Assembly: GCF_040712315.1 (NCBI RefSeq)
Contig: NC_134013.1
Location: forward strand, 84,698,001 to 84,762,000
From: Castanea sativa
Lineage: Eukaryota > Streptophyta > Magnoliopsida > Fagales > Fagaceae
Length of the DNA: 64,000 nt
Direction: 5' to 3'
Shown here: positions 11,661-21,476 of the stretch, in pieces
Layout of the letters: each line of letters begins with the position of its first letter
How positions within the stretch are numbered: the stretch's first letter is position 1
Position numbers and translations under genes: made by a program
Notes under the pieces: generated by a model
Told to the model about the DNA's origin: nothing
Database searches by the model: none
The model's input: only the letters and a program-made list of their open reading frames with translations

Positions 11661-11966
11661 GGGTCCGTTTGGATAGAACTTATTTTGCTGAAATTGAAAA
11701 CTGAAAATACTGTAACAAAATAATTTTTAAATGTGTGAATAGTACCGTGAGACCCATTTTTAATGAAAAAGTTGTTGAAAAGTGAATTTTGTGAGTCCAT
11801 GAATAGTACATAGTACACTGTTTACGGTTGAATTAGTCCACTATTGCGGCTACTGTTCATTCATAGTGCATGAACAGTAGCCTTTGCCTCATGAAACACG
11901 TGCCCAAAAAAAAGAAAAAAAAAAAGGAAAACGCAGACGCTGAATAATCCGTATCCAAACGGATAC
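11661..11966 (+). mobile_element. MITE, family M1 (complete copy, 306 bp)
   Basis: Ends GGGTCCGTTTGGAT and ATCCAAACGGATAC form terminal inverted repeats, with TAA on both sides (11658-11660 and 11967-11969). The interior has AAAACTGAAAATACTGTAAC and repeated CAGTAGCC/GAACAGTA motifs. The TWA duplication points to a Tourist (PIF/Harbinger) origin. It has no coding capacity. Confidence 0.8.
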
Positions 11967-11999
11967 TAAATAAACTTAAATACAAAATTTTAGCTAATA

Positions 12000-12684
12000 G
12001 TAAAAGGGGCCAAATGGGCATATGGGCCTTTGGGCTGTAACATGGAGGGCTGACCTGCTCCAGGATTAAACTCTATGAGTCGGCCCATACGCCGAGGGTC
12101 CGAGGATACAGCCGAGGACGAGCTTCTCCTTGGAAAAGCCCTAGGGAATTCAAAGTTTCATTATGAAGGTCAAAGCACAACTTTGGAAAGACCAGTGGTT
12201 AAAAGGGGACATCCTGAATCTTCTAGATGCACCAATATTAAAGAAAATATCAAGAGTAAAGGCTGCCACCTCCGCATTAAAGGCTCTGCACCTACCTCCC
12301 TGGCCGGATTAATGGGGAGGTGACCCCTGAACAGTGAGGTGGAAACTTCTAGTCACTGTTCAAAAAGTATCAGGGAAGGAAGTATAAAAGGGGGTAAAGG
12401 CCAAAGAAAAGGGGGATCGGAAAACTAAGAAAGAAATTAAGAACTTGTAATCTCGAAGGAAGAAAGAGAAATAATAAAGAAGTAGTCCTCGGCTCGAGTC
12501 CGGGGAGATCCATTTGTTATTATCGTTTGTTATTTACTTGTGTTTGCTTATAAAAGCCTGTTATCAAGCTCCCAGCATTTCTAACCTAGGTTTCAAGCCC
12601 ACACTCTACAAATCTTATTGTTTAAGGCTCATTGGGCCTGAGCCCGTGATTGTCTTTGGGTCCAGGTGCAATTGTACACTTACA
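12000..12684 (+). mobile_element. Solo LTR, about 685 bp, lacking its 5' tip
   Basis: Same family as 8319-9011 but in the opposite orientation. It matches from AGTAAAAGGGGCC through GGCCCATACGCCGAGG to the terminal GTGCAATTGTACACTTACA. The expected TGTGGGG start is replaced by unrelated AT-rich bases, so about 8 bp of the 5' end and any target duplication are lost. AATAAAGAAG (12473) followed by the hairpin CCTCGG-N7-CCGGGG (12487-12505) marks R. The open frames at 12075-12323 and 12514-12720 are LTR sequence, not genes. Confidence 0.85.
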
Positions 12685-12922
12685 AACTTTGCATCTCAAA
12701 TCAAAGCATCAGAAGAATGAATTTTATATAGATAAATTCATAATATTAAATATTGAATATAATTAGTATATATATTTTTTAAAATGTAAAGTAACTTCAT
12801 TAGAATTGTGATCTTAAATCCTAGAGTAAAACTATAATAAGCGCATATATTTTACATGGTTAGGCAAGTCTCGCTTGTACCCAAAAAAAAAAAAAAAAAA
12901 AAAGTCAAAAACCCTCCAATTA

Positions 12923-13241
12923 GAGTCAGTTTGGATAGAGCTTATTGCTGAAAACTGAAAATACTGTAGCAAAATAATTTTTAAATGTGTGAATAGTACC
13001 GTGAGACCCATTTTTAATTAAAAAAATTATGTAAAGTGAAGTTTGTGGGTCCTATGAACAGTACACAGGACCCACAAATGTGCTGAAAGTCAGCAAAATG
13101 CGGCTACTGTTCATGCACAGTACATGAACAGTAGCCTTGTCCCCTGACCCGTGCTGCAGCAGCAGAAGAAGAAGAAAAAAAAAACAAAAAAAACAAAAAA
13201 CGCAGACGCAGACGCGGAAGAAGCTGTATCCAAACTCAGCC
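12923..13241 (+). mobile_element. MITE, family M1 (complete copy, 319 bp)
   Basis: The ends GAGTCAGTTTGGATAGAGC and GCTGTATCCAAACTCAGCC are inverted repeats, flanked by TTA and TAA. The inside is closely similar to 11661-11966 and to 15157-15490 in reverse. A GCAGCAGCAGAAGAAGAAG tract lies near the right end. Confidence 0.8.
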
Positions 13242-13569
13242 TAAATGTCTCAATCGAAAGAGATGGTGACTGGTGTGATGAGCAGGACTTTTTTTTTTTT
13301 TAATTAAATGGCGAAAGCGAAAGGACAATGAGTTTGGTTCACCTACTACCACCGACCAAGCATTGGATTTGCTACTGTTGCATGGAAAATGCTATTACAA
13401 ATTATTTTACAACGATTTTTTACCAATTGTATAGGTAATAAGTGGTTATTAATAAGTAAAAAATAAAGTTAGGGATATTTATTAGTGTAAAGTAGTAGCT
13501 TTTACCTGGGTCATTATTAACAATTTAAAATCACTTTTATTTATTGTTCCTAAAAAAAAGGTTAAAATA

Positions 13570-13736
13570 GTGGGTTCCAGTTAGTTCAGTAGGTAAAATT
13601 TTTTATGGTTGTATAAGAAATCTGGGGTTCAATCTCCACCTACACCAAAAAATGATTGGTGTTTTTGTTTGATAATAAAGAGCTATTATCAGGAGCGGAC
13701 GTCATAGGTTGAAACTTTTTCGAAAAAAAAAAGGGG
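13570..13736 (+). mobile_element. SINE, tRNA-derived, family S2
   Basis: TTAGTTCAGTAGGTAAAA corresponds to the A box and GGGGTTCAATCTCC to the B box of a tRNA-related head. These are followed by the body CTACACCAAAAAATGATTGG..TAATAAAGAGCTATTATCAGGAGCGGACGTCATAGGTTGAAAC and an A-rich tail. GGTTAAAATA flanks both sides (13560-13569 and 13737-13746), a 10-bp target duplication. It inserted at the left edge of the MITE at 13741. Another member is at 36295-36410 and an inverted relative at 37625-37770. Confidence 0.85.
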
Positions 13737-13740
13737 GGTT

Positions 13741-14070
13741 AAAATACTATTTTGATTTCTAAACTTTACTAAAAGTTTAGTTTATATCTTTAAACTTTAA
13801 GAAGTTCATTTTTCGACCCTAAACTATTAAAATTTTTTTATTTTTTGTCTCTAAACAATTGTAAATATTTTATTTATGCTCTTAAACTTTATCAGAAATT
13901 TATTTTTTATTCATAAACTATTGAAAAAAATTCTTTTTTTTATCCCTATTTTTGTTTTTAAACTTTTGAAATATTTTTTAAAAAGTTTAGAGATGAAAAA
14001 AGAACTTTTTAATGTTAGGAATGAAAAACAAACTTTTGACAAAGTTTAGGGACCAAAATAGTATTTTACC
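13741..14070. mobile_element. MITE with 28-bp inverted ends
   Basis: AAAATACTATTTTGATTTCT..AAACTTT at the left is the inverse of AAAGTTTAGGGACCAAAATAGTATTTT at the right. The interior repeats CTAAACTTT/AAAGTTTAG in both orientations, so single strands can fold along most of the length. No coding sequence. Confidence 0.75.
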
Positions 14071-14229
14071 AAAAAAAAAATCATTTTTATTACACATTAA
14101 TAATAATCTGTCATCTCAATAAGCATGAATAAATTATAAATCTTAATTAGCAATTAGATTTCTCAGATAAACATAAATATCAACTGAAAATATAGACACC
14201 CAATCGAAATCTATATATTAACTTGGCCT

Positions 14230-14470
14230 AAAATATATCCAATGTTCTAATGTTGTCCTAGGAAATTGACTTCATGTGTAATCTCTGGAAGCAATTAACG
14301 TGCACCTTTACATCCACACGCCCTAGTTTGGGGGACCATAGTCCACATTTCAACAGAACGAGGTACTAAATTGTTCCATTCTCCTAAACTTTGTCCAGCG
14401 TTTAAATATGCGCAAAAGCAAGAGGAAATTGAGAGGTTCACATCTCTTAGTTTTGGAAAAAATTTAGAAC
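14230..14470 (+). repeat. Dispersed repeat shared with 44995-45500
   Basis: GAAATTGACTTCA, CCCTAGTTTGGGGGACCATA, CTCCTAAACTTTGTCCA and ATATGCGC occur here in the same order as at 44995-45500. There the order is interrupted by the TRIM at 45036-45317. The nature of the ancestral sequence is unknown. Confidence 0.6.
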
Positions 14471-14748
14471 CACACTCATTTGTACTATCACTTTTTCATT
14501 TACTATGACTTTTTCATAATTCTAATGTGACAAATTGTAAGTAATAAAGAAAAAATGATTGGACCATATGTAATTGACAAATAGCCAACCATAAACTTTC
14601 ATATAAGATAGTTGTGAAAGATGGTGTAATAAATGGTGTGATCCTAGAGTTACTCATTGGTTTTAGAAATGATAGAGTAGGTGATAAATTATTTACTCGA
14701 CCCTTCTCCCATATTCAGCACAAAAAAAAAAAAAGAAAAAAAAATATT

Positions 14749-14922
14749 ATTTTAACGAGTGCTCTTAGGGTATTGATTAACAATCCAGTTAAAAATTTTT
14801 TTTATGGGAAAAGAAAAAAAACAACTAATGTTTTGACAGTTTTTTTTATTTTCTATAACAGTGATGTAAATTTTTTTAAAAAATAGATTGTTAACTAATT
14901 CTTAAGGGCACTCACTAACATT
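14749..14922. mobile_element. Small MITE with inverted ends
   Basis: TTTAACGAGTGCTCTTAGGG..TTAACAATC at the left mirrors GATTGTTAACTAATTCTTAAGGGCACTCACTAACAT at the right. The total length is about 170 bp. Related but worn sequences occur at 26700-26875 in DXS intron 3 and around 29500-29650. No coding capacity. Confidence 0.6.
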
Positions 14923-15156
14923 TCAAAAAAAATCCAATTAATGCATACATTAACAATTCATTTTAGAAATTTTTTTTTATTGATAATTAAAAAAGTTATC
15001 AAACTTTTTTTCACAGTTTTTATTTATTTATTTTAAATTTCGGATAAAACTTTTAATTTAAATGTATAACTATTCCTTTCGTAAGAAGGATTTATTTCTA
15101 GTATTGTGCTGGGTACGAGGTATTTGTCTCGTTGTTGAGTACATCAAAGACACTTA

Positions 15157-15490
15157 GGCTGAGTTTGGATACAGCTTCTTCCGCGTTTGCGTCTGCGTTT
15201 TTTGTTTTTTGTTTTTTTCTTCTTCTTCTTCTGCTGCTGCAGCACGGGTCAGGGGGACAAGGCTACTGTTCATGTTACTGTGCATGAACAGTAGCCACAT
15301 TTTGCTGACTTTCAACATATTTGTGGGTCCCGTGTACTGTTCATGAGACCCACAAATTTCACTTTACAGAATTTTTTTTTATTAAAAATGAGTCCCACGG
15401 TACTATTCACACATTTAAAAATTATTTCGCTACAGTGTTTTCAGTTTTCAGTTTTCAATTTTCAGCAATAAGCTCTATCCAAATGGACCC
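15157..15490 (-). mobile_element. MITE, family M1 (complete copy, 334 bp)
   Basis: The ends GGCTGAGTTTGGATACAGC and CTATCCAAATGGACCC are inverted repeats, flanked by TTA on both sides (15154-15156 and 15491-15493). It is the reverse orientation of 12923-13241, with the same TTCTTCTTCTTCTGCTGCTGC tract near the left end. Confidence 0.85.
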
Positions 15491-16155
15491 TTAGATTTTA
15501 GAAAAGTGATTGGGGAGTTGGGGGAGTAGGCTCCACAGATGAAACCCATGTGAGAGGAGGGGGCGATGTTTCTGAACTACACAATAACAACTCCAGTTTT
15601 TGTGGATAGTATACATAAACGCCATTCCAAAACAAGACTGGGGTTGTTTAAACTTTAAACCATTGGTCAATCAAGCATCCTCGTTTAAAGTCAAGCCGTA
15701 TAAGACACAGAGGACAACTTTTTATGCCAATATTTTTGTGGCTCGGAAGCCTTGGATAACTACATCAAATGTAAGGTTTTTTTTGGAAGAATCCTTCTCA
15801 TTTCGGCCGAGCCGTGAGAACCTGATTTGTTTATGTTTGGTTGCTTCATATACTGACCAACTTTTTATCTCGTTTAATTAGATAGCCCTAAATTAAGCTC
15901 AACAATTCTAATCTTCTACGTTTGTTCTTTACTTTTCAGCCAATATAATTTGAACCCACGAATAAATTGAACTAACTACTTTGATAAAAAAAAAAAAATT
16001 GATATATCCAATTTAAAACTTAGTTTTTTTTTTCTATATAATTTTTTTAAAAGTAGTCGTTTGCCTATTTGATATACCTTTCGATATACCTTTTGTACCT
16101 TTTTTTATTTATCAAATCAATCAATCAATAAATAAATAAATATTTTTTATCAAAT

Positions 16156-16158
<3 letters not shown>
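15491..16158. other. Intergenic DNA, no gene assigned
   Basis: A 93-codon open frame (15600-15881, plus) is of more even base composition than its surroundings but matches no family I recognise. I do not call it a gene. The rest is AT-rich, with TAAATAAATAAATA runs near 16120-16140. Confidence 0.4.

Positions 16159-16197
<39 letters not shown>
16159..16197. repeat. TA microsatellite
   Basis: About 39 bp of (TA)n abutting the solo LTR at 16198. The LTR target duplication TATAT is inside it. Confidence 0.9.
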
Positions 16198-16202
<5 letters not shown>

Positions 16203-17220
16203 GAAAATATAGTGTGGAAAATTGCTCAAATTAATTAATAAAATTACAAATCAAGATCAATAATGTGCGTCCCAATGATAAGGTTGCTGGGCCTCGTAGG
16301 AGTTTGGGCTTACAATCTATTTGTATAATGGGCTTTTGGATTTCCTACTACGAGTGGCGCAATGTTCGGTAGACCCGTTTCTTGAGTCTCCCCGTTTTTC
16401 TCACTATCTCTCCCCTGTGGTGAGTTGATATTAGTTCTCTCTCTCTCTCTCTTGTCTATTCCCTCTGAAATTGCCAACTCCTTTGACTGAATCTTCTCTG
16501 CCTCTTTATAACCAAACTTAGTGGAATTGTCATGATTATTTCCCTGATGGGTGAAGGGAAGGGTCCAATACTATTACCCATAAATGGAGGTTTAGTTGGG
16601 AGTGGGAGGAAATGAGAGTGGCATTGGAACTAGCTCCACCGCTGGATTTGATGCTTGGTAAGGGCGTTCCTTGCCGAGGTACGGAACTAAATCCACTGTC
16701 TTTAAGAATTGATTTCGCCCCCACTGGAATGAATTCGTTGTTACAAATGGCTCAAGCGGTCGCTCTCTAGGATAAAATGGCAACTCTGTTAATATACACT
16801 CACAAACAGAGTTGGAACTTATCTCAAATGCTCAAGAGAAAGTTTCAGTAAAAGATATAAGAGAAAAGTATTAAAGTAATATCTATCTTGATTGTTTTCA
16901 ACTAATCTCATATATACAGAATTTGATAGTATTAGGGCTCTTAAAAAGGAAGAATGAAGGGAAAAAGGGGTGTAAATAAAAAGACAAAATTAAGGGAGTT
17001 TTTGTTTCCCATTGATGCCGCAACTAGTGTGTACTTTATGCCAAAATGGGGAAGGTGCTGGCTGACTTGTTGCTAAGAAAAGATGAGGAAAATTTTGGGT
17101 TTTGTTTGCTGCCAGCAACTCACACACAGGTAGGAATATTCTAGAGCTTGGGCTTGGGCTTCCCAACAAAAGTTCATGGGGCTTAAGTTTTAAATTCACC
17201 CAATAATTTTAAAACATACC

Positions 17221-17225
<5 letters not shown>
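16198..17225. mobile_element. Solo LTR, about 1028 bp
   Basis: It starts TGTTGGAAAAT and ends TACCCAACA, giving TGTTGG/CCAACA inverted ends. TATAT flanks both sides but lies in TA microsatellites, so it is weak as a target duplication. It has no internal retrotransposon domain. The open frames on the minus strand here (16536-16783, 16990-17199) are LTR sequence. Confidence 0.75.

Positions 17226-17304
<79 letters not shown>
17226..17304. repeat. TA microsatellite, about 79 bp
   Basis: Uninterrupted (TA)n between the end of the solo LTR and a second copy of that LTR end. Confidence 0.95.
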
Positions 17305-17307
<3 letters not shown>

Positions 17308-17521
17308 ATTGATGCCGCAACTAGTGTGTACTTTATGCCAAAATGGAGAAGGTGCTGGCTGACTTGTTGCTAAGAAAAGATGAGAAAATTTTGGGTTTTG
17401 TTTGCTGCCAGCAACTCACACACAGGTAGGAATATTCTAGAGTTTGGGCTTGGGCTTTCCAACAAAAGTTCATGGGCTTAAGTTTTAAATTCACCCAATA
17501 ATTTTAAAACATACCCAACAT
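17305..17521. repeat. Second copy of the last 217 bp of the 16198 solo LTR
   Basis: From CCCATTGATGCCGCAACTAG to CATACCCAACA this repeats 17009-17225 with only a few differences. Because the copies flank a TA microsatellite, unequal exchange or slippage at TA runs is the simplest origin. Confidence 0.9.
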
Positions 17522-17833
17522 ATATGTTGCTAAGCGGAGACCTCATGTGAGAAAGCATGAGATTCTGCCAAGTGATACATTTTATGCAAAGAGAATTGGA
17601 ATATTCTCAAGTGGGAGATAAGAACAATTAAATTAAATATTAACTTTTTGTTTTATTTGGTTCAATGTGTCAAGACTTTTCTAATTATTATTATTATTTT
17701 TTTTGTATCATCTAGTTCAATGTTTCAAGACTTTTCATCTTTTACACATACACACAAAAATTTTTGAATTTTAATTCACCATTTTCACCTCTTGCAAGTT
17801 CTACCTCTTTATATATACCCACCATAGTCCTTC

Positions 17834-18205
17834 ATGTCATCCCATGTCAAATACACAGATCAAAAACGACTTCATTTACCTTCAATCTTTCGACAACACA
17901 TGCCTAGCTCTAACATATTGCTGTTTTATCTAGTGCTAACCCGTATGAGTTGGCTACAACTAAGGAAGGGGGGTTTGCATTTTATATTGAGTGACAACGG
18001 CAATTGTGATTTTGATGTTATAGTCGAACATCGTGGATTTGTAAATTTTGTAAATGATGTGATTTATTATGGGTGTTTGGGATGTGTATTTTGTTTTAGA
18101 ATTAAGGAGAAAAAGAATGACACATTTTACATCAACTTTTATTATATAATATTCCTCCAAAGTTGTTTTTTATTTATTTTATTTCACACTACTCCAATTG
18201 AATAA
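17834..18205 (+). CDS. Unrecognised open reading frame, 123 codons, doubtful
   Basis: An ATG-initiated frame of 123 codons lies 25 bp after a CTCTTTATATATACCC sequence that could serve as a TATA box. The predicted product has a basic N-terminal third and a hydrophobic, Phe- and Ile-rich C-terminal 40 residues that could span a membrane. I recognise no domain. The C-terminal half is AT-rich and looks non-coding. A Helitron-like hairpin end lies 140 bp downstream, so this may be transposon filler rather than a gene. Confidence 0.15.
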   Translation: MSSHVKYTDQKRLHLPSIFRQHMPSSNILLFYLVLTRMSWLQLRKGGLHFILSDNGNCDFDVIVEHRGFVNFVNDVIYYGCLGCVFCFRIKEKKNDTFYINFYYIIFLQSCFLFILFHTTPIE

Positions 18206-18344
18206 TTATAATGGATATGTGTGTGCAATTTATAATTGTTGATTTTATGATGAACTCATCACTAATATTGTTCTATAACAATTATGCTATAATACAAATA
18301 CATCATTCTCCAAAACCATTTTACATAAAACATTACAACATTAT

Positions 18345-18372
18345 CCGTGCATCGCACGGGTAACTTATTAAT
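18345..18372 (+). other. Helitron-like 3' hairpin end
   Basis: CCGTGC-ATC-GCACGG is a perfect 6-bp stem, followed by GTAACTTATTAATAA. Many plant Helitrons end in a short GC-rich hairpin, a few bases and CTAG/CTRR. Here the final CTRR is not intact. No 5' TC end or Rep/helicase is seen, so this is tentative. Confidence 0.35.
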
Positions 18373-18649
18373 AAATTAAGAGGAGAGAGATGAAATTTAT
18401 TCCTGTTGTATGACAAATTGCAAGTTGCAACATATTACATGCAAGTGACACTCTATACATATATATATATGAAATGTTTCTTTTTAATAAGAAATAGATA
18501 TTCGTAGCATTACATTTACAATAAATTCTAATTGAGTCTTCTATATTTTTCTATCTGAGATATATAAACTTATATAGTATATAAAGCAGAAGTTGAGAGA
18601 AATTCAATAAAAAATATAAATTAGATTGATTCAAAAAAAAATTAAATTT

Positions 18650-19000
18650 TGTTAGGAGACCACAATTTGACTCCCTACAACCACTCTAAAAGCAGGTCTG
18701 CATGGCACGATGTTGAATGCTATAAAAGATTTGAGTATGCGTTCTTCATCACCAATTAGTTTTGAAGTAGAGTGGCACAACTTATGGTCCGACAAATGGT
18801 ATCAATGCCAAGGTCATGGGTTCGAGTCATGAGAGTGTCATTGTGAGGGAGGGATTGTTGGAAGATCATAATTTGACTCCTTACAATGGCTCTAAAAACA
18901 GGCTTGCGGGACGCGATGTCGAATTTTATTAAAAATTTGAGTGTGTATTCCTCATCACCAATTGGTTTTGATGTGGAGTGGCATAACTCACAATATGATA
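18650..19000 (+). mobile_element. TRIM retrotransposon, complete, 351 bp
   Basis: Two direct 145-bp LTRs (18650-18794 and 18856-19000) start TGTTAGGAGACC and TGTTGGAAGATC. Between them are only 61 bp. A primer site, TGGTATCAATGCCAAGG at 18797, matches the tRNA-Met type TGGTATCAGAGC. The polypurine tract TGAGGGAGGGAT (18844-18855) sits directly before the second LTR. AATTT flanks both ends (18645-18649 and 19001-19005). This is a terminal-repeat retrotransposon in miniature: no proteins, mobilised in trans. The two LTRs differ at many positions, so the insertion is old. Confidence 0.92.
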
Positions 19001-19239
19001 AATTTTAATTACACTCTAATTTTGTACCAATTGTCATTCTAATTGTCATATTATTTGATGTCAAGTGTCTCTAGATTTTAAATACGTTCCAATTTCATGC
19101 CAAGTGTCATTTCAATTATATTCAAATTATATGTCAATTTATTTACACACCAATTCATGTATCTAAATATAAAAGATCTAAATTCAAATTTATTATACCT
19201 CTATGTAATACTTTATATAGTTTATTACTTATTAAGTAG

Positions 19240-19266
19240 AAATGATGAGAGAGAGAGAGAGAGAGG
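19240..19266. repeat. GA microsatellite
   Basis: A short (GA)n run inside AT-rich DNA between the TRIM and the SINE. Confidence 0.8.
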
Positions 19267-19360
19267 TTGCTTTACCTGTAAAGACATTTGACACAAATTA
19301 GAGTATAATTAAAACACTTATCATAAAATTATAATGCATTTAAAATTGAAGTCAATTAAC

Positions 19361-20658
19361 CACTGCACACCCTTGGTGTGGTGGTCACTCCACAAGTATA
19401 AAAACTTGTGGGGTGTGGGGGTAAGGGTCAGGGTTCAAGTTTCAAGGAGAAAGTTTCACATACATTGTTGAGGTCTAAAAAGTTAAAACACCAAGGCCCA
19501 AAATAGCACAGTGAGTGCACTGCATGGAAAATAGTAATAAAAGGGTTGAGCTCACCACAAGAAAAAAAAGAGGAAGGTAGGCCCAAGTCCATTTAAAAGA
19601 TTTAAAGCCTAAGACCCATGAAGGGATGGGCCTTAGGGCTCATGAAACGAAGGGAAGAAAGGAAAAAACCCAGTCTGTCAAGATCAGAAACTCAAAAAGG
19701 AGTCTAGTAGTAAGAACTAGGTCGGGGTACCCAGAGGCTGCCAGGGGCTTCGGATCCTCGAGACGTGCAGCACAGCTAGGAATGAGATTAAGATAGCTCA
19801 AAAGGAGTGCCAAGAAACACAAGGAACGAAGAACAAAAACATCCTTCTAAATCACCCAATGATGCAAAAAGGAACCACAAGGATTGGAGAGTAACAATTC
19901 ATGAACAAGGGGCTGGTACCTTGAGAAACCCAGGAAGAAGAACCATGAAAAAAGGAAGTAGCTAGGAAAACTGTCAACCTGGCAGGAATGGAATTGACTC
20001 ACTTGGGATAAATGACAAAAGGAAAAACAGCCAAAAAGCTGAGTCTGAAAATGTGAGGTTTAGAAGCCCTGAAGGAAGAGAGATTGGAGGTCAGTTTTCT
20101 AAGAACATCCTAGAATTTGAAGTCAGCAAGAGGCTTTTGGGGGAAAAGCACCAAAAGAATAAAATTATGAGAAACAAGGAAGGGACCAACCACCAAAGCT
20201 GCTGGCACGACATGGACTTTGGTACCCAGGAGAGCAAAGGAAGGGAACCAGTGGTACCCTGGAACCCTGAATGACATTATAAAAGGGGGAAACAACCAAC
20301 AGTGAAAGGGCATTCAGCAACAGTGAATCAGAATAGAATCATTGAGAAAACTTTGTTAAAAAACTCAAAGAAAGTAGTAAAAGAAAGAGAAATATTGCCC
20401 GATATCCCAAAACAGCCACTATAGAACATATTTGGATTCAAAGGAATTCAAACTTTGCAAGTCTTAGAGGCTTAGAGGGCTATCTAAGTATGTAATTTTT
20501 GAGTTTATTTGGATATTGTGACATGTCTTAGTGAGCACATTGTAATTCACAAATTAAGAAAAGTAATGAAATATCTTACATCATTTTAAGGATCATCAGT
20601 ATTTATTTGTGTCTTTTTCTTTATTACATTGCTCCTTTAATTGTTTTCTTGATGTTTC

Positions 20659-20714
<56 letters not shown>

Positions 20715-20949
20715 TTTGTTTGCTAATATATATGTATTATAGGATTCTTGCTCTGTGCACCACTTGGTTTGTAATCAGCCTATTTAGCTGTGGTGAACCA
20801 AGCCCAGTCCCCTGAAACAACAACTATAAGGCCCAGGGTCCTTGCTTTTACTTGGGCCTGGACGCTTATCAAAAAAGGACCCTCACACACATTTATACTT
20901 AGATTAGGCTAAAGTAGAATTCTATCTTGTATTAAAAATTAAAAAAAGT
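19361..20949 (+). mobile_element. SINE, family S1, split by a solo LTR
   Basis: The 5' part (19361-19465) has the A-box-like TGGTGTGGTGGTCACTCC and the B box GGGTTCAAGTTTC. The 3' part (20888-20949) has TTATACTTAGATTAGGCTAAAGTAG and an A-rich tail. TTGAAGTCAATTAAC occurs at 19346-19360 and 20950-20964, a perfect 15-bp target duplication of the SINE. The LTR at 19466-20887 sits inside it. Intact relatives are at 30249-30405 and 34627-34790. Confidence 0.9.
19466..20887 (+). mobile_element. Solo LTR, 1422 bp, inside a SINE
   Basis: It starts TGTTGAGGTC and ends GGACCCTCACA. The flanks are TACAT (19461-19465) and CACAT (20888-20892), a target duplication with one change. The promoter core CATTATAAAAGGGGG is at 20275-20289. 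A TA microsatellite (20665-20711) lies in the 3' part. Open frames within (for example 20053-20274) do not resemble any protein and are LTR sequence. Confidence 0.85.
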
Positions 20950-20964
20950 TTGAAGTCAATTAAC

Positions 20965-21476
20965 ATCAAATTATAATGTAATTAGACGGACACTTGACAC
21001 ACAATTGAAATTAATGCAATTAGAATCTAATTTAGATTCTTGATTGAACTTCCTCCTTAATATATAATATAGATTATAGAATAATTTCATCATATCATCT
21101 GCAAAAGCAAATCTATAAAAATTGTCGCCAAATTTTAACTTTATCCATTCAAGTTAAAAAAAAAAAAGTCTAAATGCCCCGTACTTTTGTGAATTTGCTG
21201 GATCCATTATGATCTTAAATACCTTAATGCATGTTGCCCATTTTTCTTTTGTATATTAAACGGGGAAGCCTATCCTGGTTGGAACTGGCTATGACGACAT
21301 TTGTCTCAGGTTTGTCAATATATAATTCATTAATTTGGGCTTAACGGGTACATTTAGTAAAACATGTACGCATAGTACAAAATTATCACTTTTGAGGAGG
21401 CCAACTTCCAAGCAATTGTAAAAGCCACAAAACTAGCTACAACTCTTGCAGCTTGCAATCTCTGGAAGAAATTCCT
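20965..21476. other. 3' flank of DXS
   Basis: AT-rich DNA that must include the DXS 3' untranslated region (minus strand, below 21477). I see no canonical AATAAA close to the stop codon. No other gene is visible. Confidence 0.5.

Noticed and set aside
12075..12323. 82-codon open frame
   Set aside because: Entirely inside a solo LTR and not conserved in the sister LTR at 8319-9011.
13570..13736. tRNA gene
   Set aside because: Only A- and B-box-like motifs are present, with no cloverleaf; the A-tail and target duplication identify a SINE. The same applies to 19361, 30249, 34627, 36295 and 37625.
15600..15881. 93-codon frame, possible small gene
   Set aside because: No recognisable domain, promoter or splice context; composition alone is not enough.
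20053..20274. 73-codon frame before the TATA box of the LTR at 19466
   Set aside because: Lies in the U3 region of a solo LTR and resembles no protein.
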